A stretch of 64,000 nucleotides of DNA from Zasmidium citrigriseum (GCA_002786025.1 NHNW01000008.1:496001-560000), one strand, 5' to 3'. Shown: positions 19,406 to 29,160, counted from the first letter of the stretch. A program made the numbers and translations. The notes: generated from the sequence alone by a model not told the origin.

Positions 19406-19817
19406 ATGAGCCACGGGAATCCAGCGACAGTAGGACGCGCCGCTCCATTCGAGACCTGCACTTCTCACGCCTTCTTAGCAGCCCCAAGACCAAGCTCAGC
19501 CAGCAATAGCCGCAATGAAAGTAGTCTCTACCATGGAAGTGGCATATGGAGAAGATGTGTGGGGCGTCACAGAGGTCGCACCGTGTCTCTGGAATGCTCA
19601 TCTCTTCACGGGCGGTAAGACCGTGTCTGAGTGTCGACTTATCAACACGACTTTCAAGGCCCGGATCGATGGGTCTCAGCAGTTGCAATGGGAGCTGGAG
19701 GACTGGAAGGAATATCGCAGTAATGAGAGGAAGAGATGGTGGAGGACCTCGAAATGGTGGATTCCAGCCTGGTCGTATTGGAATGAGGCCCATGTGCTGG
19801 CGGGTTATTGGAGATGA
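19406..19817 (+). CDS. degenerate F-box-like paralogue 10 (core partly deleted)
   Basis: Model: join(19406..19429, 19479..19817), 120 aa. Exon 1 is 24 nt (MSHGNPAT), donor GTAGGA, 49-nt intron ending TTCTTAG, phase 0. Exon 2 starts QPQDQAQPAIAAMKVVSTMEVA, where other members have A-A-A-K-V-F-A-I-P-E-L-L-E-M-I-L-L-E-V-A; the middle of the core is missing. After a unique insert (YGEDVWGVTEVAPCLW) the second block is well kept: SECRLINTTFKARIDGSQQL, then QWELEDWKEYR and a Trp-rich tail. The frame is intact, so it may still be expressed, but the F-box function is likely lost. It could equally be an early pseudogene. Confidence 0.55.
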
Positions 19818-20006
19818 GAGGCTTGAGCATATGATAAAAGTGCCCGAGGTCGATGTTGATGGTGTTGTACGAGGTCAAGTCTTCGAGTATAGTCTTCGTT
19901 CGGTGTGGATCGACTCATTTATACTCAGCGATTGCCGAATCATCCGTCAAAGGTGAATGTAGTCACTAATATCGAGTGACAAGAACAAAAGTCGAGGCTC
20001 TGTACA

Positions 20007-20034
20007 ATTCACTTACCGGCTTCCGCGCTAGCGG
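20007..20034 (+). promoter_or_regulatory. bipartite element ATTCACTTAC + GCGCTAGCGG upstream of paralogue 11
   Basis: ATTCACTTAC at 20007-20016 (nine of ten) and GCGCTAGCGG at 20025-20034. The block ends about 85 bp before ATG 20119. Same order as at paralogue 6. Confidence 0.45.
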
Positions 20035-20118
20035 CTTAGCCGCCTCGCGGCCGCATTTCTCTTGACACCTGACAATCCCGCCACTGCCAAAGACTTCGGG
20101 CGGCGCATTCCCGGCGAA

Positions 20119-20628
20119 ATGCCTGCTGCAGTCAGTTACGTATCCTCTTCCGTCACAACAGTCGCTAACATCCGTTAGACAACACAAGCTCAAGCTGAGC
20201 AACGCGACCAGCGCGCAGCTCGTCGTGCAGCCGACAAGATCCGTCGCGAACAAGAAGTAGTCGAGCGTTGCGCGCGAGGTGCCGCCGCCACGAAGAGAGT
20301 CTTCGAGATTCCAGAGCTTGTCGAGATGATCCTCCTCGAGGTTGCAACTGTTGGCCTTAAGAACGATGGCGCCTACCCGACTGCAAGATCTTTGGCGGCG
20401 TTGCAGAGGGCCTGCCGCACGTTTAGAGACGGGTTCGATGGGTCTCTCAAGTTGCGGAAGAAGAGAGACGAGCTGCGAGAGAAGTGTCTGAAAGAGGCGG
20501 AGCAGACGCTCGAAGAGCGAATTCGTGCGCTGCAGCGTCGCATTCAGCAGCACAAGGACCGCCATGATGGGGAGCTGAAGCAGAAGCAGAGGCGGCAGCA
20601 ATGGTTTGGCGGCCCAAGAGCCTTTTAG
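20119..20628 (+). CDS. small F-box-like protein, paralogue 11
   Basis: Model: join(20119..20130, 20179..20628), 153 aa. The first exon is taken as 12 nt (MPAA) by analogy; the donor is then GTCAGT, weaker than usual, with a GCTAACA branch point and CGTTAG acceptor. A GTATCC donor 9 nt later would add VSY and leave a 39-nt intron. Exon 2: TTQAQAEQRDQRAARRAADK, then TKRVFEIPELVEMILLEVAT, loop GLKNDGAYPTARSLAALQRA, CRTFRDGFDGSLKLRKKRDE and a long charged coiled-coil-like tail. Closest in layout to paralogue 9. Confidence 0.75.
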
Positions 20629-21318
20629 GCATAGAAGACCGGAGATGTCAGGCGTTTTGCTTTTGGCCGGGAGCGAGTCAGGCAGCATTAAGACAGCTGC
20701 TGAGTATGTAGCACCGTTGCTGTTGCAAACAGCAAAAAGCAAAAAGCCGACACCCGGATTCGAACCAGACACCTTCAAAAAGTGCAAAAGAAAACCCATT
20801 GGCTCGAACGCTAAGAATGGTAAGAGAAAATCAGCTTTTCGCTGGCGGTAGCCTGTAGAAGGTATGTCGAGGGCCTTGGACATTTCTAGTACGGGCTCGT
20901 TAAGACGCTGTCTATCCGGTTGAGCTAACCGGACGGAGGACGCCCACCCTTTTGCTCTTATGTGGTTGGACAGCCAAAGTTTGGAAATATAATGCTTCAA
21001 TCAGCTCCACCCCGAAGCTTTGCCGGGGAAAGACTTAGCGATTTTCATTGCCAGCCTGCGTGTCGTATGGTACCCGGAGTCGGCGAGGGCGCCCGCTCTC
21101 TTCCGATGCTGTCTCCTGGTTTGGTCTGAGTTGTTGAGAAGTCGGAAGTCTTGGCGCTGCCTCAGTCTCTGTCTTTGCCGTTTGATATCTGAGACATCAG
21201 CTTGCAAACACACAACTTCGAGTGCGCCCACTGCAGGTCTCACAAGCCAGCACACATAACCGCATCTTTGCCCATTGCCATCGGAGTGACCTGATTTAGC
21301 TTCGTACAAGACGTCGCT
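20629..21318. other. intergenic with decayed tRNA-like pieces
   Basis: No protein gene supported. On the minus strand a T-arm-like sequence with CTGGTTCGAATCCGG lies at about 20752-20772, and about 130 bp upstream of it (about 20895-20945) a D-arm-like TTAGCTCAACCGG followed by TCTTAA, similar to a lysine anticodon loop. The two do not form one cloverleaf: acceptor stems do not pair and the gap is far too long for a tRNA intron. They are best read as relics. Confidence 0.3.
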
Positions 21319-21721
21319 ATGCCAACGACGGTATGTTGTACCATATTGGACCGAGGACCGTCCACTGACACCGCCGCAGCGAGCTCAGGCACGCACACGA
21401 GCGACAGCGGCTGCCGTCAAAGTCTTCAGCATTCCAGAGCTGCTCGAGATGATCCTTCTTGAGACGGACGCCAGAACGGTGGCACGCTCGCAGGCAGTCA
21501 ATCGAGAATTCCTCGCTGCGGTGACGGGCTCGGCGAAGCTGAAGTGGAAGTGGAAGATGAGGGAGTGGTTCGACGCGCATTACAAGAGGGTGCAAGTGGC
21601 GCAATGGATTCGAGAATACACCATGCCGCAGCGGTTGTTGCCTCGATACTTCGACGAAGCGTCCATGGTCCGCACAAAACTCGGCGGATTCAGAGAGTCT
21701 GAAGTTGAATCGCGACCTTGA
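21319..21721 (+). CDS. small F-box-like protein, paralogue 12
   Basis: Model: join(21319..21330, 21380..21721), 117 aa. The 12-nt first exon encodes MPTT; donor GTATGT, 49-nt phase-0 intron ending CCGCAG. Exon 2: RAQARTRATAAAVKVF, core SIPELLEMILLETDARTVAR, second block SQAVNREFLAAVTGSAKLKW and a tail of mixed character ending FRESEVESRP. It lacks an obvious ATTCACTTGC element upstream, unlike most of the cluster. It is the last member; the next gene belongs to another family. Confidence 0.75.
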
Positions 21722-21778
21722 TGCATGAGGCGATGCACAGCGTCAACAATGAGTCGAGTCTCCAGCGATTCATCGGTT

Positions 21779-22252
21779 TTACACGAATCCAACACTCCCA
21801 CGATGCCCTCTCATCAGGTAAAACCCCCTCACCATCCACCGTCCATCATCCCACCTCACCCACCTCAACTCCGTCAGAGCCTTGAGATCTATGGGCTCCA
21901 CGAACTTCATATCCAGCTCGATATACACTTTCGCGGTCCCCTCCTTTTCATTCACATATGCACTGCACTCCGTCACATCCAGCCGGCAGTTGGGATAGTC
22001 TACATGCTCTTGCGCCCAGACTTGGAGAAGTTCCCTCCATGTCATTTTGCCCGGATAGCTGTCGAGCACGGCCTGGAAGTCGGGTGTTATGGTCTCTGCT
22101 ATTCGCTGCCCTCGTGGGGAGGAGAACTCGGCGTCTCGTTCGTTGAGGACGATGGCCCATTCGGATGCAATTTGTTTCAGCTCTTCGGCGATGGCGGAGG
22201 TGGTATCAGGTCTTGGGGCGGCGGTGGCCTCTGAGGGCATATTGGTAGTCAT
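21779..22252 (-). CDS. NTF2-like / SnoaL-like fold protein
   Basis: Single exon, 157 aa from ATG 22252 (MTTNMPSEATAAPRPD). The frame is open further upstream, but that part has no protein character. An N-terminal helix (TTSAIAEELKQIASEWAIVL) is followed by ITPDFQAVLDSYPGKMTWRE, then beta-strand alternation CRLDVTECSAYVNEKEGTAK, VYIELDMKFVEP and LRWVRWDDGRWMVRGFYLMR. This alternation of a helical start and a curved sheet with W-x-x-x-D-G-x-W is typical of NTF2-like small proteins, which bind small ligands or act as dimerisation modules. No catalytic residues are evident. It ends 58 bp from F-box-like paralogue 12 on the opposite strand. Confidence 0.6.
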   Translation of the reverse strand: MTTNMPSEATAAPRPDTTSAIAEELKQIASEWAIVLNERDAEFSSPRGQRIAETITPDFQAVLDSYPGKMTWRELLQVWAQEHVDYPNCRLDVTECSAYVNEKEGTAKVYIELDMKFVEPIDLKALTELRWVRWDDGRWMVRGFYLMRGHRGSVGFV

Positions 22253-22498
22253 GGAATGCCATAGGACATGACCAGCGCTGGATCTTTTCACATGTTTTCG
22301 TGATAGTCTGTGATTTGTAAGTTGGGGTGAGGTGAGAGCTGAGGTCGAATGCCAAGGCTGCACGTGCCACGTGAGTGAAGCTTGTTTCGCGGCCTGTGCA
22401 TCGGAAACCACTCCTTTCCTGCGTCGTTTTTAAACTTGAACCCGGACAACACTCTGTCTATTCCTTTGACATTGCTCTATGCTTTCCAAAGCGAGGAT

Positions 22499-24849
22499 TT
22501 ACGAGGTCCAAGGCGGCTGCAACACCATGTACGGCTCCACGAATGTCGCCATTGCGGCTGCATCCATCCCATCAAATTCCAAGTCAAGGCCTTGCATCAC
22601 CATGTCCCAGTCCTGCTCCGACATGGGCAGATCACCAGCCATCTCACCTCCATTGCCCATTGCCATGCTCTTCCTGGGCTGACTGGTGGTCTTTGACTGC
22701 TGCTGTTGTGCCAAGATGAATTCCGCGATTTGGTGAAACTTCTGGCAGACATTGTACAGCTTCTGGGTTGCTGGAGTGTGTTCGACAGCTGGCTTAATAA
22801 TCGCAACCGTGGACGACAGCAATTCTAGATCGTCTCTGGAGTTTGTGCCAATCGCATTGCCCACAACTACGATGAATGAAACGAATGGGACAAGACACAT
22901 AGTCCTGGTCTATTGTCAGCACGGAGCGCAGTCTCTTCCTCTTTCTAATCGAACTTACGTGTTCAGCCACAGACTCCACCAGATTGGCTTCATGGCAATC
23001 GTCCGCTTCCCTACCTGGACAAGGGTACTCAAGGCTTTGCGAGCCGCGTCAACGCACTCCGCACAGCATTGCAGCGGGTGTGGATTCGGCCCAGACGGCG
23101 GAATGATACGACAGACGCTGGTCAACAATCCGTACGCGGTAACGTCCAGTATTCGAAGGGCTCCCTGGAATGTGAGATCGCCCCGGTCTGGATCACCATG
23201 GCGCGACTACACTGATCAGCTACAGTTCCATTTTCCGCTATGGTGATTGCCGCATACCGTTCTGAGAGATGCTTGCATGGATACTATTCTGCTCGCGAAG
23301 CTTCTTGCGCGCTCCACTCGAACAGTAAAAGGCTGTTGCTGTGCAGATATCGAGAAAAGCTGCATGTGGATCTCTCCGGCGACCGCGGACCATTCGATGA
23401 ACGCAGAATATATTCTAACACGGATCAGCACTGACCGAAGTCAAGCAGTCTCAATCACTTACAGTCCTGGTATTCCCGGGTAGTCCTCCTGGAAATTTGG
23501 ACGGTCGCTGATCACATCGTAATGATGGATGGTCGGCGTTCGACCGTTAGTGAAAGCCATCTGCTTGTCGAATGCATAGACAATCCAAAAGAGCATGCGA
23601 GTCTTCGCTGCTTGCCTTCCTTTGGGACTATCCGGCATTCGATGGAGACCCAGGTCAAGACACATCCGGGCAGCTGCACTGATCAGCCTCCATGCGATTG
23701 TACTCCGCCCGGTCTTGGTGCAGAACATTCCCTACCATAGTCAGTCTGCCCGCAAAATGGAGGTCTGAATCAATTCTACCCACCAAAAGTGCCACAGCTC
23801 GACAGGCCGGAATCGAAGGCTCCAAGCACAGTCTCAGAGATGGACAAGCGGCGTCTGCGTTGCCGCTCAGCAACCTGACAATCGATTCGATGTCGGCTGT
23901 GCTGACTCCAAGCTGAGGGTAATGCTTCGCATCGAGGTCCAGGAACAGATACAGCAGCCCTATGTTGACCTCTATCCAGGCCCAGAGCGTATACGGCTCC
24001 GTCGCAAAGTACACGCTTTTGCAGTCTTCAACAAACTCGTGTTCGTCGACAATGGGCACATCTGTGAAGAACCTCTGCTTCTCAGCCTGGGCCAAACGCA
24101 ACAGCTTCAACACTGGCTGGGTAGGTGGCAGCGGGAGATTTTCGAGCTCGGGGTACCGAAGATCCAAATTTGCGCGGGAGAAGTCAGCCGACTCTGGAGC
24201 AGTCTTCTCCGCGGTCTCAACTTCCTGAATCAAGTCATGGACTATTGCGGCCGGCATGCTGGGTCCAGTATCGGCACTACCTCTGAAAGTACCTTCGAGC
24301 GTATCGGTGACGTGCTTCACATATGCGTTGAAGGATGAGTCGCCCTTGTAACCTTCAAAGACCGCAGACACATCGGGATGGCCTCCGTTTATGTGGGTAC
24401 TGGGGGAGTCGTGTGACACTCCACTTGCCGCTGGGGAGGGCTTGCTGGACGGAGAGCTTTTACTATTCTCGACAAGCTGCTGCATTCCGACCTGCAACTC
24501 TCCAAGCTGACGACTGACGTTCATCATCGCTTCATCGTATTGCTTGGATAGCAACACCCGCTGCCGCTTCTCGGGTGCTTTTCTCGTGATGCGACATTGC
24601 GTCTTAGCCGTCACGCAGCTTGAACATGGCGAGCCGCGGTCGCATTTGGTCTGCAAAGTTACATTAGGTTGGTGCTTGTATCTTTCTTTAGGGGGTCTCA
24701 CACTCACTTTTCGCACTTTACAGTTGTCACACTACTCGCCATGGTTAGCCTTCCAACAGCCAGGCATCAACGAGCTCGCTTACAGCAGGCCTCTCTCTGG
24801 CTGGCTCATTTCCCGTGGACGAAGCCTCGGCCGTCGTCGAATCTTCCAT
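22499..24849 (-). CDS. Zn2Cys6 fungal transcription factor
   Basis: Model: complement(22499..22904, 22959..23206, 23258..23414, 23463..23731, 23784..24650, 24708..24731, 24784..24849), 678 aa. Exon 2 is only 24 nt (CDNCKVRK). Joining exons 2 and 3 gives the binuclear cluster C-x2-C-x6-C-x5-C-x2-C-x6-C (CDNCKVRKTKCDRGSPCSSC...). A basic linker and a coiled-coil dimerisation region (QLGELQVGMQQLVEN) follow. The fungal-specific middle domain is clear from TGRSTIAWRLISAAARMCLD and LGLHRMPDS, then FWIVYAFDKQMAFTNGR. The C-terminus has a glutamine run and an acidic stretch (EQDWDMVMQGLDLEFDGMD) typical of activation domains. Target genes are unknown. Neighbouring accessory genes are candidates, but no site has been matched. 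Confidence 0.9.
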
Positions 24850-25296
24850 GCTATTATCCGGGTGTTCGGGGCCTGGGAAATGCGACTCCCGGATAGGAGA
24901 GAAAGTGATACAACTTAATATGAGCTCCGGGACCCGAGGCCGCTGAAGGATTCCTCCACTGCCAGCTGAGTCAAGCTGAACATTCACTTAGCGTCCGAGA
25001 GATTACCGCATATGGAAGCGCTAGCCAGTGGGTCGGCTCAGCCGTCTGGCCGGCTGAAGTCGACATATGTGCTCATTGATCAAGGCCTGGTTGATTTTCT
25101 TAACATAGTCCAAGCGATCAATGCTCAGCCCACGGACGTCCAAAGTACACAGCAGGCTGCCAGATTTCAGGACTTCAGCTACCATTGCTTGTTGGCGTCC
25201 TGGCCGATATATACACAGGGAAATCATGACCTCCCAATGCATCGTTCACAACAAGACCGCGTTCTTCTGCAGTACACCAACCACAGCACTACCAAG
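24850..25296. other. divergent promoter region, transcription factor / membrane protein
   Basis: 447-bp gap between diverging genes. Holds ATTCACTTAG (24982-24991), resembling the F-box cluster element. The upstream ATG-less frame continuing from the membrane protein gene is not supported. Confidence 0.4.
24982..24991 (+). promoter_or_regulatory. possible cluster-type element ATTCACTTAG
   Basis: Eight of ten bases match ATTCACTTGC, between the divergent transcription factor and membrane protein genes. Could be chance. Confidence 0.2.
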
Positions 25297-26104
25297 ATGG
25301 CACCTCTCATGACCGGCCTGAACGACGAGGAAGTACGATGGGACAAGTTCAAGAACTCGTACATGTACAACGACACATACTACCTCCGACGCACCAAATT
25401 CATCATCTATCAATGTGCGACGACGAGTGTGGGTATTGCTTCTGGGCTTGCAGGGAGGGTCATACACGGTAAGTCAAATGTGTTCCGCATCCAAGCGAAC
25501 ATACTGACATGAGATAGATTACAACCACGGCGGCCACCAAATCGACTTTCCCAACGTCACCATCGATACGACCGCCATAATCGCCGTCATGGGCCTTACA
25601 ATCGCCGCTTCAGCCATCATCGGGATCGTCTTCACCCCTGCGATCTTCTTCGATCTATTCTGGCCTGAAAGATGGGAGGCTCCTGTTATTCAAAGGCTGT
25701 GGAAATGGTCTGCGATGACTGGAGCCGTGATACAGCTTGCTGTGGCAGTTGCGTCAACCCTTTTGATTGCAGCGAGCCATCTGGCGATCAAGGGAGGTAG
25801 TGCGGAGGAGAGGGCGGCGGCGAGGGCTCAATGGAGTGATGAGGCGTATCATTATCGTGAGCCGTTAACAATTGTTTGTGTTGTTTTCGCATGGATCGGC
25901 GCGGTGTTTGCGACATGGAGGTAAGTGGTTGAAAGAATAAGGTGTGGGTAGAAGGTCGAGGCTGACAGAAGGTATAGCACGGCTGTCATGTGGATGGCTT
26001 ACTGGCACAACAACAAGTACGGCCCGTTCAACAATCGCATCGCAAAGCGAGACGAATCGAGCGCTGTCATCACTGATGAGTCAGAACTGGCAGCTACTGT
26101 TTGA
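25297..26104 (+). CDS. small multi-pass membrane protein of unknown function
   Basis: Model: join(25297..25468, 25518..25920, 25978..26104), 233 aa. The soluble start (MAPLMTGLNDEEVRWDKFKN) is followed by hydrophobic segments around FIIYQCATTSVGIASGLAGR (about residues 35-55), IIAVMGLTIAASAIIGIVFT (about 75-95), AVIQLAVAVASTLLIAASHL (about 120-140) and LTIVCVVFAWIGAVFATW (about 175-192). One potential N-glycosylation site (N-V-T) lies between segments 1 and 2. The C-terminus is short and polar (KRDESSAVITDESELAATV). The four-helix pattern resembles tetraspan-type proteins, but no family signature is recognised. Confidence 0.7.
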
Positions 26105-26341
26105 TGTCAGGTGTATCGAAAGCGACAATAATTTTGGCGAAGCAGACCGTGAATGGGAAGTTATGATTCAGCGGAGATTTGAGAGAGATGTTTGAAAATG
26201 TACAACAATCTAACAAGGCTAACGGAGCGAGGTATGGGCAATGCTTTACATCTTTCTGCTATTTGCCACGGCTCAAAACCTGCCAACGATTCTATCGCAC
26301 TGGATCTCCATCGCACTGGATATTGCAGACAAACTAGACCA

Positions 26342-26794
26342 CTATCCTGGTTTTAGTCCTTCCGGCAGCCCAGTCTCACAATCGTGCACTTTTCCAAACA
26401 GGACTGTCTTCGCACCACACGACTTTCCGCCACAATCGACAGCGAACACATGTATATCCCTCCTGCAACTCATGTTCGCATTGCTGTGATCCGTTAGAGG
26501 CCTTACAACACACTCTGGGTATCGCTTTGTCAAGATGTCAGCTGTTTGGGCACTGAAGTCATGATCATCGGCTTCTCGTACTTCTTGAACGATTTTCTGT
26601 GCTTTCTTCATGCTTGGTGCCTCCAGATGTAGGAACTTGGAGACGCACGCGAGGAGGCGAAGTTCGTGGAAGAATGGCAGTTGACCGGTTGAGGAGATAC
26701 TGTTTGGACCATTGTGTGAGCTACGACGACGACCGCCTCCTCCTCGGCCGCCGCGTCCTCGGTCGTGTTGTTTTGGAAGTTCGTTGGTTTGCAT
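26342..26794 (-). CDS. small YPxC-family paralogue F
   Basis: Model: complement(26342..26524, 26582..26794), 131 aa; 57-nt phase-0 intron (GTACGA ... ACAAAG). Exon 1 has a Gly/Arg-rich start (RGRGGRGGGGRRRSS) and a moderately hydrophobic stretch (LPFFHELRLLACVSKFLHL). Exon 2 begins RYPECVVRPLTDHS and continues RRDIHVFAVDCGGKSCGAK, matching the (K/R)-Y-P-x-C-x-V ... V-D-C pattern of the five other minus-strand members at 26964-27392 and 42500-44860. It lacks the G-L-K-K-V end seen in the others, so it is the most divergent copy. Because the intron length is a multiple of three, the unspliced frame also stays open. Function is unknown. Confidence 0.55.
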   Translation of the reverse strand: MQTNELPKQHDRGRGGRGGGGRRRSSHNGPNSISSTGQLPFFHELRLLACVSKFLHLEAPSMKKAQKIVQEVREADDHDFSAQTADILTKRYPECVVRPLTDHSNANMSCRRDIHVFAVDCGGKSCGAKTVLFGKVHDCETGLPEGLKPG

Positions 26795-26963
26795 TTCTCA
26801 ATGTCTGCAGTGATGGCGATTTCCTCTAGAGAGTAATCTCTGTGGACGCTGCTGCAGTCTTCACGAGTGAAGGCTCGACAGCCCCTCAGAGTCCCTTGCG
26901 TTGATCGAAGGTGACTCACAAAGTGTGCTCCTGCTGTGCAACACAAGATGTTCCAGCATCCCC

Positions 26964-27392
26964 CTAGCAATCCACGATCTCGTTCTTCTGAATCCTCTTC
27001 AACCCACTCACACAACCATTACTAGCCCCATTACAATCCACCAAGAAATCGAATCTCTCCCAATCCGGTGTAAACGAAAGCAGTTTGCCAGGCCGAGCAG
27101 CCGTTGTCTGAGGCGTCACCTCGCAGCCAGGGTATTTCTGCAGGACTAATCAGTCCCCCAAATGATACTTTGCAATTCAATATTTTGTTACCTTCTTGAT
27201 CTTATCGATACCCATCTGCACCTCGTTCCTGTATGCAGAGTCTGGATTGTTGACGAAATGATCGTGGACATAATCGGTCGCTGTGACGAAGATGACGCCC
27301 AATCCAAAAATTGCGAAGCGAGAGAAGCCTGGTGGGCCGCCACCGGGTGGAGGTCGAGGAGGTGCGTGTGATGGGCGCTGGAAAGTTGCCAT
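26964..27392 (-). CDS. small YPxC-family paralogue A, single-pass membrane protein
   Basis: Model: complement(26964..27137, 27192..27392), 124 aa; phase-0 intron of 54 nt (GTAACA ... CTGCAG). Residues 1-25 are proline/glycine-rich (PPRPPPGGGPPG), then a hydrophobic segment FSRFAIFGLGVIFVTATDYV (about 24-43) that could be a membrane anchor or uncleaved signal. Exon 2 opens KYPGCEVTPQTTAARPGKLL, then WERFDFLVDCNGASNGCVSG, LKRIQKNEIVDC and stop. The family pattern K-Y-P-G-C-x-V, F-D-x-x-V-D-C and G-L-K-R is complete. The mobile element begins only about 96 bp upstream of the start codon, so its original promoter is probably disrupted. Confidence 0.7.
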
Positions 27393-27490
27393 TGTGGATT
27401 TCGTTGATGATGGGATGAGAGTTGATGGCGTTTTGATGGAAAGAGGTCGTCGGTCGGGTGTGGGGTGCGATCTACGTTAGGGGTCTGGAC

Positions 27491-27527
27491 GGAGCGCGAG
27501 AGCTCCAACAGCTCAAATTAAATTTCC
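27491..27527 (+). repeat. left terminal inverted repeat of the transposon
   Basis: 37 bp beginning GGAGCGCGAGAGCTCC. The reverse complement of 35564-35600 is identical except for one base (G/A at the tenth position). It marks the left end of the element, about 96 bp upstream of the start of YPxC paralogue A. Confidence 0.9.
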
Positions 27528-28551
27528 CCGCTTCCCACTTCAAAACATTAGCGCCTATGGCGATTTCTATGGCAATTCCACCGCTAACAACATATCTGAC
27601 GATGTTTTTCTATGCCTAAGTCTGGGAAACTGTTATTCTTTATTACTTTCATATATTAGAACCTAAAGTATTAGCCTCTACGCGAGTATAACTACGATTT
27701 TACTATAAGTAAATACTATAAACTACGAGTAAACATGTAACATTTTGCTCTTAGGAAGACAGCGACGTACTAATCCTACTTATAGTATACCTATAGTAGT
27801 ACTCGAGATTATTAAGTTACTAGCTTCCTACTATACTATATCCTTCGCCGCTTTACTACCTCGCTATCGCGCCGCCGCTATCCTTCGCCGTCGCTAGCTT
27901 ACGAAATCCTTCTGCGCCCTACTCGTAACTAAGTAGTAGTATACTCGAGGTAAGATACTACGCTTAGCGGTTAATTTAAGCCTATATTAGGACTAGATAT
28001 TATAGAGTATTACTACTAGTACCTCTTATATTAATATCCTTAGAGGGCTATATTAATAGTACTACGTAGATATCTCCTACTTAACCTTTAAGCGTATCCT
28101 AAGTAAATAGGAGATACGAAGTAATAGACGCCCTAACTTTAAAGACTCTAACTAGCTATATAGACGTATTATATATTCCTTCTACGTAACTTATACTAGC
28201 GATAAAGAGACGAGTTAAGAGCTAGTAGTAGATAGTTTTACTATAGGCCTGGTAAGGATTACGAGAATAAGGAAAGAGCTAGGCCTCTAGAAGTAAGTGC
28301 CTACCTATATATACCCCCTTAACGAGTAGTAGCTAAAGGAGATATTATAGAGAGAGCTAGATATTAGATAGATTAAGAACTTTAGTAGGAACTTTATATA
28401 TATAACCCTACGATCTAGATATAACATAGCTAGTCGTAATCGAATATAGAAGGTATTAAAGGAGTTAAATCTAGAAGGTGTTCGTAAGAGGCGTAATAAG
28501 GAAAGAGAGTATATTATTAGGCCTACTCTATCGCCTAGCCTAAACTACTAG

Positions 28552-29160
28552 TAGTCTATAGATACCTACTATAAGCTTAAATACTTCGGTTTCTAGGTGT
28601 ACGCTATAGTAGATATATAGTCTAGATATATAGTATAGATCTATATTAGTTATACTAGCTATATATAGGTATTAGTTTAGTACTAGTATATTATAACGGT
28701 AGAGACTAGGGTTATGTAAGTTATATAGTTATACTACTACTACTACGAGTATATAGCGGGCTTATAGATTGCTAACTTCTATAGTCCTTAGATTCTTTAA
28801 TTAGATCGTAGAGCCGAGACTCGCTACGCTACTAACGCCTATATAACGATACGCCTTATACTATACCCTAACGACGAGCTACCGTTAACGTTTATAGACT
28901 ACTTCTAATATAGTACGAGTAAGATAAATTAAAGGATTAAGAGCTAGTAGCGCTAGTAGACGGCTATAACTATATAGTAGTAGGCCTACTTCCTCGAGCT
29001 TTACTCGTAGGGATACTTCTTTAAGACTAATAAGTACGACCGTATTACTATAGTATACGTATATATAGATATCCTCTATAAGGACGTTTTAGCGTTTATT
29101 AAGATATAGAATACGTACCGTATTAGGAAATAGAATAATAGACCTTACGTATAGGGCGGC
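28552..29160 (+). pseudogene. integrase-core (rve/DDE type) transposase relic
   Basis: One uninterrupted reading frame of about 200 codons if TAG and TAA are ignored. The first acidic residue lies in Y-A-I-V-D-I followed by S-R-Y-I-V, the second in L-D-R-R-A-E-T (28801-28821). The expected glutamate region reads R-I-K-S-stop-stop, consistent with E-S-W-W after G-to-A and TGG-to-TAG changes. It ends with R-I-R-K-stop-N-N-R-P, a typical integrase C-terminal block. Upstream (about 28430-28550) the frame carries a basic leader E-G-V-R-K-R-R. Dead as a gene; useful for classifying the element. Confidence 0.7.

Noticed and set aside
26608..27015. 135-codon minus-strand frame
   Set aside because: It overlaps the spliced exons of YPxC paralogues F and A in another frame; the family homology favours the spliced models.
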